DNA from: Natronospirales bacterium
Lineage (GTDB): Bacteria; Pseudomonadota; Gammaproteobacteria; Natronospirales; JAIVGZ01
Assembly: GCA_020201335.1 (NCBI GenBank)
Contig: JAIVGZ010000035.1
Coordinates: 1 to 32,776 of the forward strand
DNA length: 32,776 nucleotides
Direction of reading: 5' to 3'
The translations under genes were made by a program, and so were the position numbers. The notes below the pieces were generated by a model. That model did no database searches. It saw only the letters and a list, made by a program, of their open reading frames with translations, and had not been told where the DNA came from. Of the stretch, positions 1-8,455 are shown in pieces (position 1 is the stretch's first letter; each line of letters opens with the position of its first letter).

Positions 1-335
<335 letters not shown>

Positions 336-530
336 GAACTGATTGGTTGCTTTTTGGGCAACCAGTCCATTCGATGAAGATGACCCCTTAAATCAGAATG
401 TACTGACTTAAAGATTTACAAAATGGCCACTTGCATCCTATCGGTTTGCGAACAAACCCATAGACGCGAGCGCCCACACAAGTTGTCTAGTTCAAGTTGT
501 TAAAGAGCTTCGGCTTTAACCCGAGGCGAG
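336..530 (-). promoter_or_regulatory. rRNA operon leader with boxA antitermination site
   Basis: This is the transcribed spacer between the rRNA promoter and mature 16S. On the minus strand GCTCTTTAACAA (497-508) matches the rrn boxA core bound by NusB/S10 in the antitermination complex. A stable hairpin with a UUCG loop follows (stem 443-448 with 453-458), and a second 6-bp hairpin (345-350 with 358-363) lies just before the 16S end. Such leaders normally pair with sequence downstream of 16S for RNase III processing, but that partner is outside the window. No protein-coding signal is visible here. Confidence 0.8.
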
Positions 531-564
531 CCGACCATTATATATGGTTAAGGGGTCTCGTCAA
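531..564 (-). promoter_or_regulatory. rRNA operon sigma-70 promoter
   Basis: On the minus strand TTGACG (564-559) and a perfect TATAAT (542-537) are separated by 16 bp, with transcription expected to start near 530. The stretch between the -10 box and the start is very GC-rich (GGTCGGCTC), the type of discriminator that makes rRNA promoters sensitive to ppGpp/DksA. No AT-rich UP element is obvious upstream of the -35 box, so activation by an upstream element is not supported. Only one promoter is evident. Confidence 0.85.
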
Positions 565-673
565 CAGGTAATGTGTTCGGTAAGCCGCGCTGCAATCGCT
601 GCAGGGACGCGCATTCTAGCGGGTTTCGGAGAGGGGTCAAGGGGTTTCTCAAATACCTTTTACCGCGCCGAAA

Positions 674-699
674 TCGCGGTGCGGAGCACCGCTCCTACA
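674..699. repeat. REP-like GTAGGAGCGG hairpin
   Basis: A perfect 7-bp stem GCGGTGC/GCACCGC (676-682 with 686-692) closes a 3-base loop. Read on the minus strand it starts TTGTAGGAGCGG and ends CCGCGATTT. That framing resembles the GTAG-headed REP elements common in Pseudomonas and Xanthomonadales intergenic regions. It lies 20 bases past the tyrS stop, so it could also act as a terminator or mRNA stabiliser, although no T-run follows. The rest of the 565-712 spacer shows no gene. REP identity is by pattern; copy number cannot be judged from one window. Confidence 0.5.
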
Positions 700-712
700 A
701 TCGCGACTTTGG

Positions 713-1897
713 TCAGCCTTTTATCTTGATTTGGGCGATTCGACGCTTGCCGACTTGGGCGAGCACGGTGTCGCCGGCGGCGAACTCGCGGTCGGCCGAA
801 TCGATGCGCTCGCCGTCCAGCCTGACCGCGCCCTGCGAGATCAGCCGGAGCGCCTCGGAAGTGCTGGCAACGAGGCCGGCAGCCTTCAGCAGGTTCGGGA
901 GCTTTAATGGGGCGCCGGTGACGGCGACTTCGGGAACCTCGTCGGGCAGCTGGCCCTGGCTGAAACGCCGCACGAACCCATCTTGCGCGCCGGAACCCGC
1001 CCCGGCGCCGTGGAAGCGGTCGACGATTTCGGCGGCGAGCTCGAACTTGGCGTCTCGTGGGTTCAGCCCGTCGCCGACTGCCTGACGCAGCTTCGCGATA
1101 TCGGCGAGGGGTCGGAAGCTGAGCAGCTCGAACCAGCGCCACATCAACTCGTCGGAAATCGACATCACCTTGCCGAACATTTCATCTGGCGGTTCGTCGA
1201 TACCGACGAAGTTGCCCAGCGACTTCGACATCTTTTGCACGCCGTCCAGGCCCTCAAGTATCGGCATCATCAGCACGACTTGTGGCTTCTGCCCGTAGGC
1301 TTCCTGCAACTGGCGGCCCATCAGCAGGTTGAATTTTTGGTCGGTGCCACCGAGTTCGACATCCGCCTCGAGCGCCACAGAGTCGTAGCCCTGCACGATC
1401 GGGTACAGCAGCTCGTGCACCGCAATCGGCTGGTTCGCAGCCTGGCGCTTGCTGAAGTCGTCGCGCTCGAGCAAACGGGCAACCGTGTGCCGGGCTGCCA
1501 GCCGCACGAGGTCGGCAGCCGACATCACGCCCATCCAGCGCGAATTGAAGTCGACGCGGGTCCGTGCCGGGTCGAGCACCTTGTATATCTGTGCCTCGTA
1601 GGTACGGGCATTCGACTGGATTTCATCGGGCGTGAGCGGCGGCCGCGTTGCATTGCGCCCGCTCGGGTCACCAATCATCCCGGTGAAATCGCCGATTAAG
1701 AATATGACCTCGTGGCCGAGGTCCTGAAACTGGCGCATTTTGTTGAGCAGCACGGTGTGCCCGAGATGCAGGTCCGGAGCGGTAGGGTCGAACCCGGCCT
1801 TCACCCGCAGCGGGCGACCGAGCGCGAGGCGCTGCTGTAGCTCGGCCTCAATCAGAATCTCTGCGGCGCCGCGGCGGATCTCTTCGAATGCGTCCAT
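713..1897 (-). CDS. tyrS: tyrosyl-tRNA synthetase
   Basis: Charges tRNA-Tyr with tyrosine in the cytoplasm (class I aminoacyl-tRNA synthetase). The 394-residue product has the HIGH-type motif HLGH at 44-47, the KMSKS loop intact at 222-226, the tyrosine-site region around [14 protein letters not shown] (171-184), and a C-terminal S4-like RNA-binding domain from about 330. The length fits the TyrZ-like form. The start is an ATG with an AAGGAA stretch about 14 bases upstream, somewhat far for a ribosome site. It lies between the rrn operon and the divergently transcribed M23 peptidase gene, an order also known in Pseudomonas, and has the same orientation as the rrn operon. Confidence 0.97.
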   Translation of the reverse strand: MDAFEEIRRGAAEILIEAELQQRLALGRPLRVKAGFDPTAPDLHLGHTVLLNKMRQFQDLGHEVIFLIGDFTGMIGDPSGRNATRPPLTPDEIQSNARTYEAQIYKVLDPARTRVDFNSRWMGVMSAADLVRLAARHTVARLLERDDFSKRQAANQPIAVHELLYPIVQGYDSVALEADVELGGTDQKFNLLMGRQLQEAYGQKPQVVLMMPILEGLDGVQKMSKSLGNFVGIDEPPDEMFGKVMSISDELMWRWFELLSFRPLADIAKLRQAVGDGLNPRDAKFELAAEIVDRFHGAGAGSGAQDGFVRRFSQGQLPDEVPEVAVTGAPLKLPNLLKAAGLVASTSEALRLISQGAVRLDGERIDSADREFAAGDTVLAQVGKRRIAQIKIKG

Positions 1898-1949
1898 TAA
1901 AGGTATTTTGTTCCTTCCCGTTTATTGACCCGTTACGCGGCTGCGGGAT

Positions 1950-3365
1950 ATGTTGGACCAAGACTCAGGGGAACACCTCATAGTGCGCCAGCGCTCAGCC
2001 ATTCAGACCGATTATAAGCCAGCCGCCCGGCTGCGCAGCGCCGCCCGTCGCCACCCGGTGATGCTGGCCATCGTGCCGGTCGCTGTGCTGGCGTTCGCGG
2101 TTTTCGCGTTGCACGCGTCTGGTGACCGGGAGCCCTTCCCGAGGATAGAGCGTGAGTTGCAATTGCCCGACCCGCGGAGCGATTTGCCGTCGCTGACCGC
2201 GCAGGCGGGTGCACCGATAGAGGTCGAGGGCGACCCAGCGACATCGGTAGTCACGGTGCGTAGCGGCGACAGCCTCGCGAGAATTTTCAACCGCGTCGGG
2301 CTGACGGCCGCCGATGTGCACGCAGTCGTGAACGCTTCGCGGGACACGCGCAGGCTGAACGCCCTCCAACCCGGTCAGCAATTGTCGTTCACGCGGGGCG
2401 CCGACGGGGAACTCGTCCGCCTTGATTACGCGATCAGCGACGACGAGACACTGGCGGTCCAGCTTGAAGGCGGGACCTTTGCGAGTGAAGTGATAGCGCA
2501 TCCACTTGAGCGCCGCGTGAAATTCGCCGAAGGGGTGGTCACGACCAGCTTGTTTGATGCAGGCAAGGCCGCAGGCCTCTCCGACGGCACAATCGTGTAC
2601 TTGGCCAACGAAATCCTTGGCTACGACATCGACTTCGTGCTCGACATCCGCCGCGGCGACCGCTTCATGGTGCTGTACGAAGAACTGTACCGCGACGGGG
2701 AACGCCTGCGCGTCGGCGCGATCCTCGCCGCGGAGTTCATAAATCAGGGCCGTAGCGTGCAGGCAGTGCGATTCGTCGACGATGACGGCCAACCCGACCA
2801 CTACGCACCCGACGGGCAGCGAATGCGCAAGGCATTCCGCCGCGTGCCGATGGACGTGTTTCGTGTCAGCTCTCACTACAATCCGAATCGGCGCCACCCG
2901 ATTCTGAACACCATCCGCGCCCACCGGGGCGTCGACTATGCGGCGCCTACGGGTACGCCGATTTACGCCGCCGGTGACGGCCGCGTGCTCCGTCGTACTT
3001 CGAACGCGGGCCTCGGTAACCATGTTGAAATCCAGCATGCGGGCGGTATCACTACCTTATATGCGCATATGTCGCGCTTCGCGCGCGGCGTCACCGCAGG
3101 GACGCGCGTTCGGCAAGGCCAGACCATCGGGTACGTCGGCATGACCGGACTCGCCACAGGGCCACACCTGCACTACGAGTTCCGAGTCGGCGGGCGCCAT
3201 GTGAACCCGGTTACCGTTGCGCTCCCGAACGCCGCGCCGCTGCCCGCGCGATACCGGGAGCGCTTCGCGGCGACCTCGGTGCCGATGCTCGCGCACATGC
3301 AGGCGCTGTCGAACCATGCGCCGCGCATGGCCGCAGCCACGCAAGACGGCGACGACGCCGGTTGA
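1950..3365 (+). CDS. M23 family metallopeptidase, membrane-anchored murein hydrolase
   Basis: Predicted zinc endopeptidase that cuts peptidoglycan cross-links in the periplasm, resembling MepM/YebA. The 471-residue product has a single N-terminal membrane anchor at about 38-55, a LysM/OapA-like domain around 90-140 (VRSGDSLARIF), and a C-terminal LytM domain. Zinc and catalytic residues are present: H325 and D329 in HRGVD, H373 in YAH, and H406/H408 in PHLHYE. An in-frame GTG at 1983 is preceded by AGGGGAA with 9-base spacing and may be the real start, removing 11 residues; the ATG used has no clear ribosome site. The stop overlaps the anmK start, so the two are probably co-translated and both act on cell-wall material. 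Confidence 0.93.
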   Translation: MLDQDSGEHLIVRQRSAIQTDYKPAARLRSAARRHPVMLAIVPVAVLAFAVFALHASGDREPFPRIERELQLPDPRSDLPSLTAQAGAPIEVEGDPATSVVTVRSGDSLARIFNRVGLTAADVHAVVNASRDTRRLNALQPGQQLSFTRGADGELVRLDYAISDDETLAVQLEGGTFASEVIAHPLERRVKFAEGVVTTSLFDAGKAAGLSDGTIVYLANEILGYDIDFVLDIRRGDRFMVLYEELYRDGERLRVGAILAAEFINQGRSVQAVRFVDDDGQPDHYAPDGQRMRKAFRRVPMDVFRVSSHYNPNRRHPILNTIRAHRGVDYAAPTGTPIYAAGDGRVLRRTSNAGLGNHVEIQHAGGITTLYAHMSRFARGVTAGTRVRQGQTIGYVGMTGLATGPHLHYEFRVGGRHVNPVTVALPNAAPLPARYRERFAATSVPMLAHMQALSNHAPRMAAATQDGDDAG

Positions 3366-4477
3366 CTGCGCTGTTCGCGGGGCTGATCTCCGGCACCAGC
3401 GCCGATGGCATTGACGCTGCGCTGGTCGAATTCGACGACCATGGGCACCCGTCTCTCCTCACGTCAATCACGCATCCCTATCCCGCACCGCTACGCGCCC
3501 ACCTCGAGCGCGCGGTGCGCGCGCAGGCGTTTCCGCTGGCAGAACTCGCAGTACTCGACGCAGCAATCGCTGACGCGTTCGGCGATGCGGCGGATGCGCT
3601 ACTGACGGCCGCGGGCGTGGAAGCCGCGGCGGTTTCCGCGCTCGGCAGCCACGGCCAGACGCTCGGCCATTATCCTGGAGGGGTACACGGCAACACGCTG
3701 CAGGTCGGGGACCCGAACCGGATTGCAGCGCGCAGTGGTATCCCGGTCGTTGCAGATTTCCGGCGCGCCGACATGGCGGTGGGCGGCCAGGGCGCACCGC
3801 TCGCGCCGCTGTTCCACGCGATGGTATTCGGGTCAGAGTCCGAGCGCCGCGCGGTCCTTAACCTCGGCGGCATCGCAAACCTGACAATACTCGACCCAGG
3901 CTGCGACATCAGTGGTTTCGACGTTGGGCCCGCTAACACGCTGCTCGATGGCTGGGCCGACAGGCATGGCCATGGCCGCTACGACACCGGAGGCGCGTTC
4001 GCGGCAACCGGTACGGTCGACCGCGTGCTGCTCGAAGAACTGTTGCGGGAACCGTTCCTTGCGGCAGCGCCGCCGAAGAGCACGGGACGCGAATACTTCA
4101 ACCTTGGGTGGCTCGACGTACGGCTGGGTGTTCAGCACCGAGATCCAGCCGACGTGCAGGCGACACTCGCCGAATACACCGTGACGACGATTGCCGATGC
4201 GCTGAAGGCGTACGGAACGGGCGTAGCGCGCGTATATGTATGCGGTGGCGGTGTCGGGAACACCGACCTGATTCGGCGGTTGGAGGCACGCTTGCCGATG
4301 CCGCTGGCATCGACTACGGAACTCGGCGTCGATCCCGATTTCGTCGAGGCAATGTTATTCGCGTGGCTCGCGCGGGAGCGGATCAATGCGCATAGCCCGG
4401 CCGGTCTGGCCAATGTCACCGGCGCGCAAGCGCGCGCGGTGCTGGGGGGAGTGTGGTTACCGCCGAGGAAACTGTAG
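3362..4477 (+). CDS. anmK: anhydro-N-acetylmuramic acid kinase
   Basis: Phosphorylates and opens 1,6-anhydroMurNAc to MurNAc-6-phosphate during peptidoglycan recycling in the cytoplasm. The 371-residue length is normal for the family. The N-terminal nucleotide-binding motif reads GLISGTSADGIDAAL (usually GLMSGTSLDG), the middle carries LNLGGIAN, and the catalytic-Asp segment is GFDVGPANTLLDGW where GFDTGPGN is usual. The Asp is kept but two neighbours differ. The start is TTG, sharing bases with the TGA of the M23 peptidase gene, and no alternative start keeps the conserved N-terminus. AmpD, which releases the substrate's peptide, is encoded at 16822-17370, so both recycling steps are in this window. 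Confidence 0.95.
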   Translation: MTALFAGLISGTSADGIDAALVEFDDHGHPSLLTSITHPYPAPLRAHLERAVRAQAFPLAELAVLDAAIADAFGDAADALLTAAGVEAAAVSALGSHGQTLGHYPGGVHGNTLQVGDPNRIAARSGIPVVADFRRADMAVGGQGAPLAPLFHAMVFGSESERRAVLNLGGIANLTILDPGCDISGFDVGPANTLLDGWADRHGHGRYDTGGAFAATGTVDRVLLEELLREPFLAAAPPKSTGREYFNLGWLDVRLGVQHRDPADVQATLAEYTVTTIADALKAYGTGVARVYVCGGGVGNTDLIRRLEARLPMPLASTTELGVDPDFVEAMLFAWLARERINAHSPAGLANVTGAQARAVLGGVWLPPRKL

Positions 4478-4492
4478 GCGCGAATCCTACAG
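4472..4492. terminator. Hairpin between convergent anmK and erpA
   Basis: A perfect 7-bp inverted repeat, CTGTAGG and CCTACAG, encloses the loop CGCGAAT. The anmK stop codon TAG lies inside the left arm, and erpA ends ten bases beyond the right arm. The position between two converging genes suggests a bidirectional terminator, but there is no strong T-run on either side (only GGTGGTTTG to the right). Function is inferred from position. Confidence 0.45.
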
Positions 4493-4501
4493 GGTGGTTT
4501 G

Positions 4502-4852
4502 TCAGGCTGAGAACGAGCTGCCGCAGCCGCAAGTAGTTGTCGCGTTCGGATTACGGATGATGAACTGCGCGCCCTCGAGGCCTTCTGAATAATCGATTTC
4601 GCCACCAGCAAGGTACTGGAAGCTCATCGGATCAACGAGCAGCGTAACGCCGGCCTTCTCAACCTGTACGTCACCTTCAGTGATTTCTTCGTCGAAGGTG
4701 AAACCATACTGAAACCCTGAGCAACCGCCACCCGAGACGAACACCCGCAGCTTGAGCTCCGGATTCTCTTCTTCGTCGATCAACTGCTTCACTTTCAGCG
4801 CTGCAGCTTCGGTGAAGATCAACGGGGTATCGGCTTCCATCACTGTAGACAT
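4502..4852 (-). CDS. erpA: iron-sulfur cluster insertion protein
   Basis: A-type carrier that delivers Fe-S clusters to apoproteins such as the isoprenoid enzymes IspG/IspH. The 116-residue product has the three conserved cysteines in family spacing: C44 in [10 protein letters not shown], then C108 and C110 in CGCG near the C-terminus. The N-terminal extension and the FTFDEE segment favour ErpA over IscA or SufA. It follows the bactofilin gene by 11 bases and is probably in its transcript. No other Fe-S assembly gene is nearby. Confidence 0.95.
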   Translation of the reverse strand: MSTVMEADTPLIFTEAAALKVKQLIDEEENPELKLRVFVSGGGCSGFQYGFTFDEEITEGDVQVEKAGVTLLVDPMSFQYLAGGEIDYSEGLEGAQFIIRNPNATTTCGCGSSFSA

Positions 4853-4863
4853 CGTTCTCTCGT

Positions 4864-5277
4864 TTAGCCTGTTCCGGTTTCCGTAGCGGGAGGGCGCAGT
4901 TCGAGCAGCTTCGGCCCACCCGGCTGGTGGACCAGCTTGCCGTTCACTTCGGCGCCCGCCGCCATCTCAATCAGATTATAAAACACATTGCCGGCAACCC
5001 GTGCATTGGGCGCGAGCTCAAGCCGTTCGGACGCGAACACATCACCCAGTATCACGCCGTCCACCAGCACATTCGGCACACGCACCTCGCCTTCAACTTC
5101 GCCGTGCTCGCTGATGCTCACGATTGCGTGCGGGTCCGTCGTCGCAACGACATTTCCGCGCACCTTGCCGTCGACGTGCAGGCCGCCGGAAAACGAAAGG
5201 TCACCGACGATTTCCGTGTTCTGCCCTACCAGCGTGTCGATGCGCGCGGCACTGCGCTTGCTCTTACCACCCCACAT
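4864..5277 (-). CDS. bactofilin (polymer-forming cytoskeletal protein)
   Basis: The 137-residue product is made of short beta-helix-type repeats rich in V, G and I (e.g. [30 protein letters not shown]), the hallmark of bactofilins (DUF583), which polymerise without nucleotide and often guide cell-wall enzymes. The ATG at 5277 (MWGGKSKR) is chosen because the open frame upstream runs into the DUF6776 gene and has unrelated composition. The segment before the repeats is short and basic, possibly membrane-associating. It is flanked by the DUF6776 membrane protein gene and erpA. The M23 endopeptidase encoded 1.9 kb away is a plausible functional partner, since bactofilins elsewhere pair with M23 peptidases; this is inference. 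Confidence 0.92.
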   Translation of the reverse strand: MWGGKSKRSAARIDTLVGQNTEIVGDLSFSGGLHVDGKVRGNVVATTDPHAIVSISEHGEVEGEVRVPNVLVDGVILGDVFASERLELAPNARVAGNVFYNLIEMAAGAEVNGKLVHQPGGPKLLELRPPATETGTG

Positions 5278-5287
5278 GGAACCCCCG

Positions 5288-5998
5288 TCAAGCGGCCGGC
5301 CAGTCGAATACACGCTCGACACGACCGTCGCGTTCGTTGCGCGGTACCAGTTCGACCTCGATCCGGTTCGGCGCGAAACCCTGCGGTAGCAGGATATCAC
5401 CGTCGAACTCCTGGAAGTAACGGAAGTCGTAAGGAAACCCGCCCTCCTCATGTTCACCTAGGTCCGCCAGCGACATACGCAGCGGCACTCCATCGCTGGC
5501 GCCGACGACCGCCACACGCGCCAGGCCCTGCGCCTGACGGTCGTGCTGCATCGCCTGGATAAGCGTCAGCCGGAACCGCCAATGGGTACCGCCGACTTGC
5601 TCGACGCGCAGACCTTGCACTTGCAGGCCGCGCCGCGCATCGGCGGGCGATACGATGCCACGGTAGAAGGCCAGTTCCTCACGCAGCCGCAGGATTTCGT
5701 CATTCTGCGCGAGCAACGAGCGGCGCAATTCGTCGTGGCTCTGCCGGTCGACCTGGCTGGAACGTTCAGCGAGTGCGACGCGCTCGCGCAACGCCCGATT
5801 CTCACCTTCGACCCGCTGCAGGCGGTTCAACGCCTCGCGGCGCTCAGTACGCGCTGCGGTGAAATCGTGCCCAACCTGCATGCGGCCGTACTCGACCAGA
5901 CCCCAGCCCACCAGCAGCAACAGCAATACGCCGGCGGCGACCCGTATCCGCATTGCGGAAGGGTCGTGGGGCCTGACTACCAGCCGAATGCCTTTCAT
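5288..5998 (-). CDS. DUF6776-like membrane protein with coiled coil
   Basis: The 236-residue product begins with a basic cytosolic stretch (LVVRPHDPSAMRIRV), then a single membrane helix at about 20-37 (VAAGVLLLLLVGWGLVEYG), a charged coiled-coil region at about 50-110, and a globular C-terminal domain. This matches a family found next to bactofilins in Gammaproteobacteria, DUF6776 as I recall it. Its biochemical function is unknown to me. Ten bases separate it from the bactofilin start, suggesting co-transcription and perhaps a role as membrane anchor or partner. The start is 17 bases from the divergent hemJ start, so the promoters must overlap coding sequence. Confidence 0.85.
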   Translation of the reverse strand: MKGIRLVVRPHDPSAMRIRVAAGVLLLLLVGWGLVEYGRMQVGHDFTAARTERREALNRLQRVEGENRALRERVALAERSSQVDRQSHDELRRSLLAQNDEILRLREELAFYRGIVSPADARRGLQVQGLRVEQVGGTHWRFRLTLIQAMQHDRQAQGLARVAVVGASDGVPLRMSLADLGEHEEGGFPYDFRYFQEFDGDILLPQGFAPNRIEVELVPRNERDGRVERVFDWPAA

Positions 5999-6015
5999 GC
6001 CGCTATGATAGACGC

Positions 6016-6438
6016 ATGCTTTGGGTCAAGGCACTGCATGTCGCTTCGATGGTGACCTGGTTCGCCGGGCTCTTCTACCTGCCGCGATTGTTCGTCTATC
6101 ACGCGGAGTGCGGTGACGAAGCCGGGCATGCGCGATTCTGCGTGATGGAGCGCAGGCTGTTCGCGATCATGACGCTCGGCGCAGCGCTCACAGTTTTGAC
6201 GGGCGTCTGGCTGGTCGCACTCTACGGCGCGGATTTTTGGCGTAATGCGGGATGGCTGCACGCGAAGCTGGTGTTCGTCGCGCTACTGGTCGGATACCAC
6301 TGGGCGTGCCACCTATACATCCGCGCATTCCGCGAGCGGCGCAACCCCCACTCGAGCCGCTGGTACCGATGGTTCAACGAAGTCCCTTCGGTGCTCTTGC
6401 TGGTGATCGTAGTGCTCGCGGTGGTGAAACCGGTCTAG
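6016..6438 (+). CDS. hemJ: protoporphyrinogen IX oxidase, HemJ family
   Basis: Oxidises protoporphyrinogen IX to protoporphyrin IX in haem synthesis as an integral membrane enzyme. The 140-residue product fits the family (UPF0093) with four membrane helices. The N-terminal H8 in KALHVASMV and the Lys in WLHAKLVFV correspond to the conserved His and Lys needed for activity in characterised members. A TATGAT box ends six bases before the ATG, so the message may be leaderless. The stop codon overlaps that of the convergent receptor gene within a shared CTAG. It is the only haem-biosynthesis gene seen here. Confidence 0.93.
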   Translation: MLWVKALHVASMVTWFAGLFYLPRLFVYHAECGDEAGHARFCVMERRLFAIMTLGAALTVLTGVWLVALYGADFWRNAGWLHAKLVFVALLVGYHWACHLYIRAFRERRNPHSSRWYRWFNEVPSVLLLVIVVLAVVKPV

Positions 6439-8370
6439 AAATCGTAACGGATTCCGACCGTAACCGAGCGCGGCTTGCCGGGCCTGGCGCCGGCCGGACG
6501 CCACGCGACGATGTGCTCGTCGTCGAGCAGGTTATCGACCTTGCCGACCAGCGTCAGCCCGTCACGAATCGTCCAGCCCGCCGCGACGTCGAGCACCAGG
6601 TAGCTGTCGGTGCGGTCGGTCCTGACCGGCGTGCCCCGGCCCGCGGTCGTGCGCATCTCGTCGACCCACGCGGCACCGAGGTGCACCTGCCATGCCGCGG
6701 CCTCTATGCCCGCGCCGATGCGCAGCTGGTGCTCGGGCAGGTACGGCAGTTCATCGCCGCGCTGCACGGATCCCCATTCGCCGAATCCTGAATCGAACGC
6801 CGTATCGAAGCGCGCGCGCGTCATCGTATAGCTCAGGCTCAGCGGCAGGCGTACCGCACCGGCGGTCACGCCATAGCCGAGTGAGAACTCGAGGCCGCTC
6901 ATCGAGACCGCACCACCGTCGAACTGGTCGCCGATTTCGCAGCCGCCGCCCGTCGATGCGGTGCAGGTGCCGACGAGGTTGCTGTAGTCGTTGTAGAAGC
7001 CAATCGCCTCGCCGTACAGCGCGCCACCGCCGTAGCGGATGCCGTATTCGTAATTGACGCTTTCCTCGGCGCGCGAGGTGCTGCCCGGGGCCGGCGGCGT
7101 GAAACCGCGGTGCGCGCTCGCGAACGCGAACAGGCCGTTGCCGAGTTCGCGGTTGACGCCGAGACCGGGGATCGTCACCGACTCGCTGCTGCGACGCACG
7201 CGCGTTGGCCCCGCCGCACGCGTCGGGTCGGTGCGCGCGTAGTCGTAGCGCGCCCCGTCGATACGCTCGTGGCGGATGCCGGGCGTAATCGTCCAGGCAC
7301 CGGCGCGTATCTCATCCTGGATGAATACCGCGACCGCATCGGCCCGCGCCACGCGGTTATCCTGAGAGCCGCGTGCGCCCAGCCCGAACACGCTCTGTAT
7401 GCCGCGGCTGAAATAGCTGCGGTCGTTGTTGCGGATTACCAGCGCGTCGTCGGGGCTGTCCGACCCGGTCAGCCATGTGTACTCGTCGGCGAACGCGCCG
7501 GGGTTGCGCAGCACGCCCGACAGGCCGGCGCCACCAACGCTCTGCAGCTTGTACCACGCGCGGGAGAAGTCGTTGTTGTAGACCACGGTGGTGAGGTCGC
7601 TGTCAGGCCCGATCGCCCACTCGTGGCGCAACTGGTACTGGCGATGGCTGGTCTCGATGTTGTCGCGCTGCGATGCCGCGTAGCGGCGGAACGGCGTCGC
7701 CGCGAAATCGGTCGCTGTCAGGCCGAGGTAGGTCTCATCGCCCGCCTGCTCGGTTGCGCCGAGTTTCAACTCGAAGCTGTGGTCCACGAGCGGCATCCAG
7801 CGCAGTTTCACCAAGTAGTCGGACAGCGTGTAACCGGTATCCCCGCCGCCGTCGAGGTCCTTGAAACCATCGGTGCGTTGCTGCACGGTTTCGACAAGGA
7901 AGCCGACCGTATCGCCGCTGCCTCCGAAATGGGCGTGCAGGTTCTGCATCGCATGGCTGCCAGCGTCGATCTCGACGCGGCCGCCGCGCGCATACGGAAT
8001 CGGTGTGCTGAGCATGTTCAGCGCACCGCCGGTCGTGTACGGCCCGTGCTTGATCGACGCCGAGCCCTTGCGCAGCTCGATGCCCGACATGCGAGCTGCG
8101 GTCGGGAAGTAATACGCGGCGGGCGCGGCATACGGCGCCGGCGCGATCAAAACACCGTCTTCGAGCAGCGTGATGCGCGCGCTACGGTCGGTGCCGGAGC
8201 ACGTGCGCTGAACCCGCGGTGCGGCGAATCGACGCCGGGTCGCCGACGACCGACATGCGGTCATAGTCGAGCAACTGGGTGTCAGGTTCGACCGGAGTTT
8301 GGGCGGAGGCGGTGTAGGCGATTAGCGCGGCGAGGACGGCCACAGCCGTCAGCGGGAGTCGTTGGCGCAT
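6435..8370 (-). pseudogene. TonB-dependent receptor, FecA-like, internal deletion with frameshift
   Basis: Outer-membrane transporter for a ferric chelate or similar ligand, disrupted. The first frame (8370 to 8182) encodes a signal peptide (MRQRLPLTAVAVLAALIAYT...), a TonB-box-like YDRMSVVG and the start of the plug domain (SIRRTAGSAHVL), then stops. A second frame continues from about 8205 with GTDRSARITLLEDGVLI and runs through the rest of the plug and the whole beta-barrel to the terminal Phe (RYDF). In FecA-like relatives about 40 residues join these two parts, including VPGV and GLRPNIG-type segments; they are missing. A deletion of roughly 120 bases that also shifts the frame explains this. 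The promoter and ribosome site (AAAAAGGA, 10 bases before ATG) look intact. Assembly error is the alternative. Confidence 0.85.
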
Positions 8371-8426
8371 TCTCGTGGTGTCCTTTTTCTGTCCGGGTTT
8401 CTGGCGCGGTGGCGCCGGTGCGACAG

Positions 8427-8455
8427 ATACTAACGAGAATGAGAATGATTATCAA
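8427..8455 (-). promoter_or_regulatory. Fur-controlled promoter of the TonB-dependent receptor
   Basis: On the minus strand TTGATA (8455-8450) and TAGTAT (8432-8427) are 17 bp apart, giving a start near 8420. The spacer and part of the -35 box are filled by a Fur box (8435-8453, plus-strand GAGAATGAGAATGATTATC) that matches the 19-bp consensus at 16 positions. Fur with Fe(II) bound here would block RNA polymerase, so expression is expected only under iron limitation. The box lies within the last codons of rppH. Confidence 0.88.

Noticed and set aside
5278-5457. Upstream extension of the bactofilin frame
   Set aside because: It overlaps the end of the DUF6776 gene and has unrelated Ser/Arg-rich composition; MWGGKSKR begins the conserved protein.
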